Of a DNA stretch of 9,803 bases, positions 5,997 through 9,803 are shown piece after piece. The stretch covers positions 1 through 9,803 of the forward strand of contig CAYMPL010000067.1 of assembly GCA_964392415.1 (NCBI GenBank), written 5' to 3'. The position numbers and the translations under genes are program-made. Position 1 is the stretch's first letter. Every line of letters begins with the position of its first letter. Under the pieces are notes generated by a model. That model was not told where the DNA came from and ran no database searches. It saw only the letters and a program-made list of their open reading frames with translations. Source of the DNA: CAYJMQ01 sp964392415. GTDB taxonomy: Bacteria; Bdellovibrionota; JACOXK01; 2-02-FULL-40-11.

Positions 5997-7125
5997 ATTC
6001 AATCTCATCGCACATATTGTTCATTTCTTCGAGATAGGCTGAAAAATCTACGTCGCTTCTAATGAATCTTGGCAGCCTCGAAAAATTAATCTGGAATATC
6101 TTTCTTCCCAGAAGCTCAACGTCCGGGAATCGCTCAAGTTGATCAATGACTTCTTGAGGCAATGTCGGCCAGGCCATGACATCATATTTTTTCCGAAGAT
6201 TTTCAAAGTAGATATCCCGATGTGAGTTTATCAAAAAAGAAATACAATGAGGCGACACCCCTTCTGGGAGCGTCGGATGTATGAGAGTTATGAAGGGAAT
6301 GGCAGAAAGTCGATTTGAAAGCCATTGATAAGATTCTCTTCTTCTCTGGGAGATCGCATCATAAAATAAGGAATCCGCTTCTGTGAATTTCTGAAATTGC
6401 TTTTTCGAAAATCGCGACATCGGTCTCAGATAATCAAGAGCGAAATCAAAGCCAATCGAATCTCGGGATGGCCAGGGGGGGACCCCCTTCTCTGAGTAAA
6501 GCGGCGGAGGGGGGAAACAGTCAGGTTTCCACCTTTTTAAAAAAGAGGGGGTCTTTAGAATTCCAGGGCGAATTCCAAGACAAATTTCAATGCGCTGTTT
6601 CATGAATCCGAGAAGTCCCATCCACTCCGTCCTATAAATCCATTTGGATCTTCCCGGCAGAAGTTTTATGGGATAGGCTTTATTGTTAATTTTAAGCGCC
6701 CCCCCATCGGGAAGCGGCAGATTCTTTCTCAAGGAGAATATCGCCACATCCCCGAAACTTCCTAAGGGTTTCCCTTTATAAGAAGAAAAAAGGGAATAGG
6801 CATTATCTTCGAGAATAGGTGTGTCTTGCTTTAGTTTTAATATCTCGTCCCACGGTTGAGAAAAACCAAAATAGTTAATGAGATGAATCATCCTGATTTG
6901 GGATGTCCATTTTGATCTTAAATCGTCCAGATCGACTTCAAAGGTATAAGGATGGATCCGAAAAAAATGAAGCCTGAGTCCCAATACGCGGAAGGGTTGA
7001 AGCGCCCCATCACAGTCGAAAGCGGGGGTTAAGATCTCATCGCCGGCCTTGAGACCGAGCGCCTGACAGGCCGCAAACATCGCATTTCGCCCCAATCCAA
7101 AAAAATAACCATTTTTAAGATCCAA
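5980..7125 (-). CDS. DegT/DnrJ/EryC1-type PLP aminotransferase
   Basis: The 381-residue protein has the sugar-aminotransferase plan: GRNAMFAACQALGLKAGDEI near the N-terminus (12-31), PAFDCDGALQPF (34-45), ILEDNAYSL with Asp107 expected to contact the PLP ring nitrogen, and FSLRKNLPLPDGGAL with Lys134 as the likely Schiff-base lysine. The family usually makes amino-sugar nucleotides for O-antigen, capsule or glycans; here the donor sugar is not identifiable. The first conventional start is TTG 7125. No ATG or GTG occurs between it and the in-frame TAA at 7176-7174, and family members normally carry a longer N-terminus. An ATT at 7158 has AGGGAG six bases upstream and would add 11 residues and overlap the GT9 gene by 14 bases. 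The gene follows the two glycosyltransferases and is probably the last in the operon. Confidence 0.82.
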   Translation of the reverse strand: MDLKNGYFFGLGRNAMFAACQALGLKAGDEILTPAFDCDGALQPFRVLGLRLHFFRIHPYTFEVDLDDLRSKWTSQIRMIHLINYFGFSQPWDEILKLKQDTPILEDNAYSLFSSYKGKPLGSFGDVAIFSLRKNLPLPDGGALKINNKAYPIKLLPGRSKWIYRTEWMGLLGFMKQRIEICLGIRPGILKTPSFLKRWKPDCFPPPPLYSEKGVPPWPSRDSIGFDFALDYLRPMSRFSKKQFQKFTEADSLFYDAISQRRRESYQWLSNRLSAIPFITLIHPTLPEGVSPHCISFLINSHRDIYFENLRKKYDVMAWPTLPQEVIDQLERFPDVELLGRKIFQINFSRLPRFIRSDVDFSAYLEEMNNMCDEIESLEID

Positions 7126-7144
7126 GATTTCAATCCCGGTTATT

Positions 7145-8185
7145 TCATTTTCCGAAATGGACTTCTCCCTGCCTTAAAATCTGCTCTAAAATCCGGTCGA
7201 CCGGAAAGATTTTCATGCATTTCTCATCAATCGGACAAAGACGCAAATAACAGGGGGCACATTCCAATTCAGAAACCAGTTTTGTTCCCCTCCCATAAAG
7301 TTCAATTTCAGCTGCACAGGTAGAAGCAAAAAAAACGACAACCTCTTTTTTCATCGCAATCGCAATATGCATGGCGAGCGTGTCACCCGTCATCACAAGA
7401 TCGCAATGACCCATAATGGCCGCAAATTGTTTTATCGTGTGATGACACCCTGGATTATAAATTTTTCCGGAAATACTTTTCTCGATGATCTCATTTCGTT
7501 CTTTTTCTTGAGGCCCCCCCAGAAGCACAACTCTTCGCCCTTCTTTCGTTAATCTTTCAGCAATCTCACTATAGGCGGGCAAAAGAAGTTTTTTCCCCGC
7601 AAACCGAGGACCGCTCCCTGTATTGAGGCCGATGACAGCAAGATCCGGGGCCGACACCATCCCCAGATCGTCATAAACCTGTCTGGCATATGCCCGATCT
7701 GCATCAGACACCTCAAAGAAATACTCTTCTTTTTCAAATACCAGACCGACCTGTTCAAACGAAATTTCCTGGTACGTTTTTTGGTTCTTCCGAAACTTCA
7801 GTTCATCATCTATCCCCAGCCTTACCGCATATTCACTCCGTTTATCCAACGGAATCAGATTTCCGAAGGCGTCCTTTCCAAAACCTGCCTTTCTTTCAGC
7901 CGGAATGGTCATCACCGCTTCAAGGGCAGAATCTTCTTTATCGAGACAAATGGAGAGATCAAAACGCTCCTTTTTTAAAAGCGTCATCGCATGGGCATCA
8001 TAGGCATAAAGATGGTCCAAGAAAGGACATCTCTCAAGAATTTCCAGGGACTCACGATCGACAAGCCAGCTTATTTCCGATTTGGGATATTTTCTTTTTA
8101 ATGCCTCAAGCAGAGGGGTTGTCCGAAGCACATCCCCCATCGCCCCCAATTTGATGATTAGAATTTTAAAGTCACTTGGGGACAT
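7145..8185 (-). CDS. GT9 glycosyltransferase, heptosyltransferase-like
   Basis: The 346-residue length and motifs match glycosyltransferase family 9, which adds heptose or related sugars to lipopolysaccharide inner core at the cytoplasmic side of the inner membrane. The N-terminal Rossmann half begins FKILIIKLGAMGDVLRTTPL with Asp18, at the place of the catalytic aspartate in WaaC-type enzymes. The C-terminal half has IGLNTGSG (phosphate loop), VVLLGGPQEKE and MTGDTLAMHIA (about 266-275), the nucleotide-sugar binding motif. Near the C-terminus four cysteines, 309, 312, 317 and 323, form a C-x2-C-x4-C-x5-C cluster, seen in some GT9 branches and possibly structural. The ATG at 8185 overlaps the preceding GT2 gene by 14 bases, so translation is probably coupled. 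Acceptor and donor cannot be told from sequence; waaC/waaF identity is not claimed. Confidence 0.9.
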   Translation of the reverse strand: MSPSDFKILIIKLGAMGDVLRTTPLLEALKRKYPKSEISWLVDRESLEILERCPFLDHLYAYDAHAMTLLKKERFDLSICLDKEDSALEAVMTIPAERKAGFGKDAFGNLIPLDKRSEYAVRLGIDDELKFRKNQKTYQEISFEQVGLVFEKEEYFFEVSDADRAYARQVYDDLGMVSAPDLAVIGLNTGSGPRFAGKKLLLPAYSEIAERLTKEGRRVVLLGGPQEKERNEIIEKSISGKIYNPGCHHTIKQFAAIMGHCDLVMTGDTLAMHIAIAMKKEVVVFFASTCAAEIELYGRGTKLVSELECAPCYLRLCPIDEKCMKIFPVDRILEQILRQGEVHFGK

Positions 8186-8981
8186 CGGTGATTTTTTTTA
8201 CGGTGATTAACTCCCAATACTTTGCCCAATTGATAAAATGAACCCACGCAAAAAGAACAGAAAAAATAAATCCAACCATGCCATCTTTATACCCTTTTTT
8301 CTTAATGAAGAACTTGTTAAATTTTTTGAGCGGTCTTACCACAATCTGATACCAGATTGTTCCTTCACTGAGGACCCCCTCCTCTTCCAGAATCCGGTAA
8401 GCCTCTCTTTCGGAATAACCGTTGTGTCTGCTGATAAACCCGGCAAGATGATCAAACGGATAATGCAGGATCTCCGCCTCTATCCGGCCAATCATCGAAC
8501 TGGGGCCAACGACATTAAGATTCTCATGGATAATCCCTTCGTACCACGCTGCCCCTTTTTTAAAAAGATGCATCGTGTCATGATACCACCCTCCATATCG
8601 CATAAAATGCCCCAAAAAATAATTTTTCTTGAGATATTTATAGGCCACATAAGGACTTTGACGATCCGAAAGCATTTTTAAAACCGCCTCCTTAAATTCC
8701 TCCGTCGAACGCTCATCAGGATCAATGTGTAAAATCCAATCCGACGAGGCATGAAATGTCCCCAAATTTCTTTCAGTGCAAAACCGAAAACCATCCCAGC
8801 GGTTTTGAATAATTTTGTCGGTAAATTTTTTGCAGATATCAACCGTCTGATCCGTACTATAGCCGTCGATAACGACAATCTCGTCGACCCAGTCGATGCT
8901 TTTTAAACACCCCTCAATAAAAGGGGCAGAATTTTTTGACATGACAACCGCAGAAATGGTTTGCCGGGGCAAAGAAGCCAT
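8172..8981 (-). CDS. GT2 glycosyltransferase, WaaE/KdtX-like
   Basis: The 269-residue GT-A fold enzyme opens ISAVVMSKNSAPFIEGCLKS, then DEIVVIDGYSTDQT (33-46) and WILHIDPDER, in which Asp87-Pro-Asp89-Glu90 is the metal/nucleotide-sugar DxD site. An RWDGFRFCTERNLG stretch (61-74) is typical of the WaaE/KdtX-like branch, whose members add glucose or another hexose to LPS inner core. A later HENL (153-156) and a basic patch are followed by a hydrophobic segment at about 235-255, which suggests membrane association. ATG 8981 is the only good start; upstream there is just a weak purine stretch. Its last 14 bases overlap the GT9 gene, so the two likely work on the same glycan. The isocitrate lyase gene ends 41 bases before it. 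Exact sugar and linkage are unknown. Confidence 0.88.
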   Translation of the reverse strand: MASLPRQTISAVVMSKNSAPFIEGCLKSIDWVDEIVVIDGYSTDQTVDICKKFTDKIIQNRWDGFRFCTERNLGTFHASSDWILHIDPDERSTEEFKEAVLKMLSDRQSPYVAYKYLKKNYFLGHFMRYGGWYHDTMHLFKKGAAWYEGIIHENLNVVGPSSMIGRIEAEILHYPFDHLAGFISRHNGYSEREAYRILEEEGVLSEGTIWYQIVVRPLKKFNKFFIKKKGYKDGMVGFIFSVLFAWVHFINWAKYWELITVKKITDVPK

Positions 8982-8983
8982 AG

Positions 8984-9021
8984 GCGCTTATCTATCTCTT
9001 TAAGAAGCTCTCATCAAGCGC
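8984..9021. repeat. Inverted repeat filling the aceA-GT2 gap
   Basis: GCGCTT (8984-8989) and AAGCGC (9016-9021) form a 6-bp stem around 26 bases on the minus-strand transcript. It begins one base after the isocitrate lyase stop and ends two bases before the GT2 ATG. There is no U-run, so it is not a classic terminator. It could lower GT2 initiation or mark an mRNA processing point. Confidence 0.3.
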
Positions 9022-9022
9022 A

Positions 9023-9803
9023 TTATTTGCTGCTGAACTGTGCCGCCTCCGTCGACCCCTTGAAGGCAACGGTTTCGGCTTCGCCGCCGCTGACGGTGAG
9101 AAGCACCTGATCCATGTAGTTTGTTCCGACCTCTCTCTGATGGCGGGTGGCAGTGTAGCCATCCACTTCTCGGGAGAATTCATGCTGCTGAAATCTTACA
9201 TAAGCGCTCATCCCCTCTTTTCGATAGGCATCGGCCAAATCGAATGCATGAAGGTTCAGCGAGTGCCAACCGGCGAGGGTAATAAATTGATATTTAAATC
9301 CAAACTGGGAGAGCTCTTCGCGAAAGCGGGCAATGGTCTTTTCATCGAGACGCTTCTTCCAGTTAAAGGATGGGGAACAGTTGTAGGCAAAAAGTTTGTC
9401 AGGAAATTGTTTTCGAATCTCTTGAGCAAACTCGCGTGCCTCACCCAGATCGGGGGTCGATGTCTCCATCCAGAGAAGATCGGCGTATGGAGCATAAGAG
9501 AGGGCGCGGGCAACCGCCGACTCAACCCCTCCCCTCACCCGAAAATAGCCTTCCGCCGTTCTCTCTCCTGTCAAAAATCGACGATCTGTCTCATCTATAT
9601 CCGAAGTCAAAAGCGTTGCGCTCAAGGCATCTGTTCTTGCCACAATGAGCGTCGGTACATTGAGAATATCGGTAGCGAGCCTCGCTGCGGTGAGGGTTCT
9701 TATAAACTGGGAGGTTGGAACCAAAACCTTCCCCCCCAGATGACCGCATTTTTTTTCAGAGGCAAGCTGGTCTTCGAAGTGGACACCGGCCGCTCCTGCC
9801 TCA
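9023..9803 (-). CDS. aceA: Isocitrate lyase, C-terminal part (5' end outside window)
   Basis: Isocitrate lyase cleaves isocitrate to glyoxylate and succinate, the first step of the glyoxylate shunt used for growth on acetate or fatty acids in the cytoplasm. The visible part, about 259 residues, reads open from the window edge. It begins EAGAAGVHFEDQLASE, immediately followed by the catalytic signature KKCGHLGG (about 9763-9740) containing the active-site cysteine. Then come VPTSQFIRTL, the LIVARTDA segment and WMETSTPD, all typical of the family, followed by AYNCSPSFNWKK, also a classic ICL segment, and the C-terminal QHEFSREVDGYTATRHQREV with the usual FQQxEF lid region. The protein ends at TAA 9025-9023. 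Full-length enzymes are roughly 430 residues, so about 40% lies beyond the window. It is followed at 41 bases by a surface-glycan cluster, an unusual neighbour; whether they share a transcript is not clear. Confidence 0.95.
   Translation of the reverse strand, partial: EAGAAGVHFEDQLASEKKCGHLGGKVLVPTSQFIRTLTAARLATDILNVPTLIVARTDALSATLLTSDIDETDRRFLTGERTAEGYFRVRGGVESAVARALSYAPYADLLWMETSTPDLGEAREFAQEIRKQFPDKLFAYNCSPSFNWKKRLDEKTIARFREELSQFGFKYQFITLAGWHSLNLHAFDLADAYRKEGMSAYVRFQQHEFSREVDGYTATRHQREVGTNYMDQVLLTVSGGEAETVAFKGSTEAAQFSSK

Noticed and set aside
7690..8154. 154-aa plus-strand ORF opposite the GT9 gene
   Set aside because: Antisense to a well-supported GT9 gene; rich in Pro, His, Ser and Phe as expected from reverse reading, with no ribosome site or motifs.
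8238..8681. 147-aa plus-strand ORF opposite the GT2 gene
   Set aside because: Antisense shadow of a conserved glycosyltransferase; no recognisable domain.
1..9803. CRISPR array
   Set aside because: No series of regularly spaced direct repeats was seen; the repeats present are inverted pairs or a single direct pair.

Overview
The window looks like the chromosome of a Gram-negative bacterium. It has lipoprotein signal peptides with a lipobox-like cysteine, a heptosyltransferase-type (GT9) glycosyltransferase for lipopolysaccharide, and an isocitrate lyase. The set fits a deltaproteobacterium-like or other environmental lineage, but nothing here fixes the phylum.

Left third (about 1-3670). An AT-rich leader with a plausible sigma70 promoter precedes a small tandem-ACT-domain protein (135-545). 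The stretch to about 3625 then looks like an eroded mobile element. It holds a broken HTH gene on the minus strand (600-842), the C-terminal part of a replication-relaxation-like plasmid/ICE protein with no credible start (899-1369), and a 104-bp nested inverted repeat (1438-1541). A 55-residue ORF (1626-1793) follows and overlaps the start of a 605-aa large serine recombinase (1777-3594). Thirty bases after the recombinase stop, on the opposite strand, lies the 5' part of a tRNA-Ala(GGC) gene. It is recognisable from the acceptor strand through the anticodon arm and then runs into unrelated sequence, so this is probably one attachment junction of the element, with the tRNA gene split by it. 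The other end of the element was not found in the window.

Middle (3680-5980). Two lipoprotein genes face each other: an unrecognised 246-aa lipoprotein with four further cysteines (3887-4627, +) and an NHL-repeat lipoprotein (4685-5845, -). Each has a good promoter-like sequence upstream. The NHL gene has a run of nine C (coding strand) in its Pro-rich linker, a possible slippage switch.

Right part (5980-9803, all minus strand). Transcription runs from the 3' part of isocitrate lyase (glyoxylate shunt) through a tightly packed surface-glycan cluster: a GT2 glycosyltransferase, a GT9 heptosyltransferase-like enzyme overlapping it by 14 bp, and a DegT/AHBA-type PLP aminotransferase. The three are probably co-transcribed and act on LPS core, O-antigen or another envelope glycan. 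The aminotransferase has no ATG or GTG near its expected start.

I did not find a clearly new multi-gene system. The strongest unusual signals are the recombinase/split-tRNA junction, the nested palindrome upstream of the recombinase, a promoter lying on the start codon of the 55-aa ORF, and the C9 tract.
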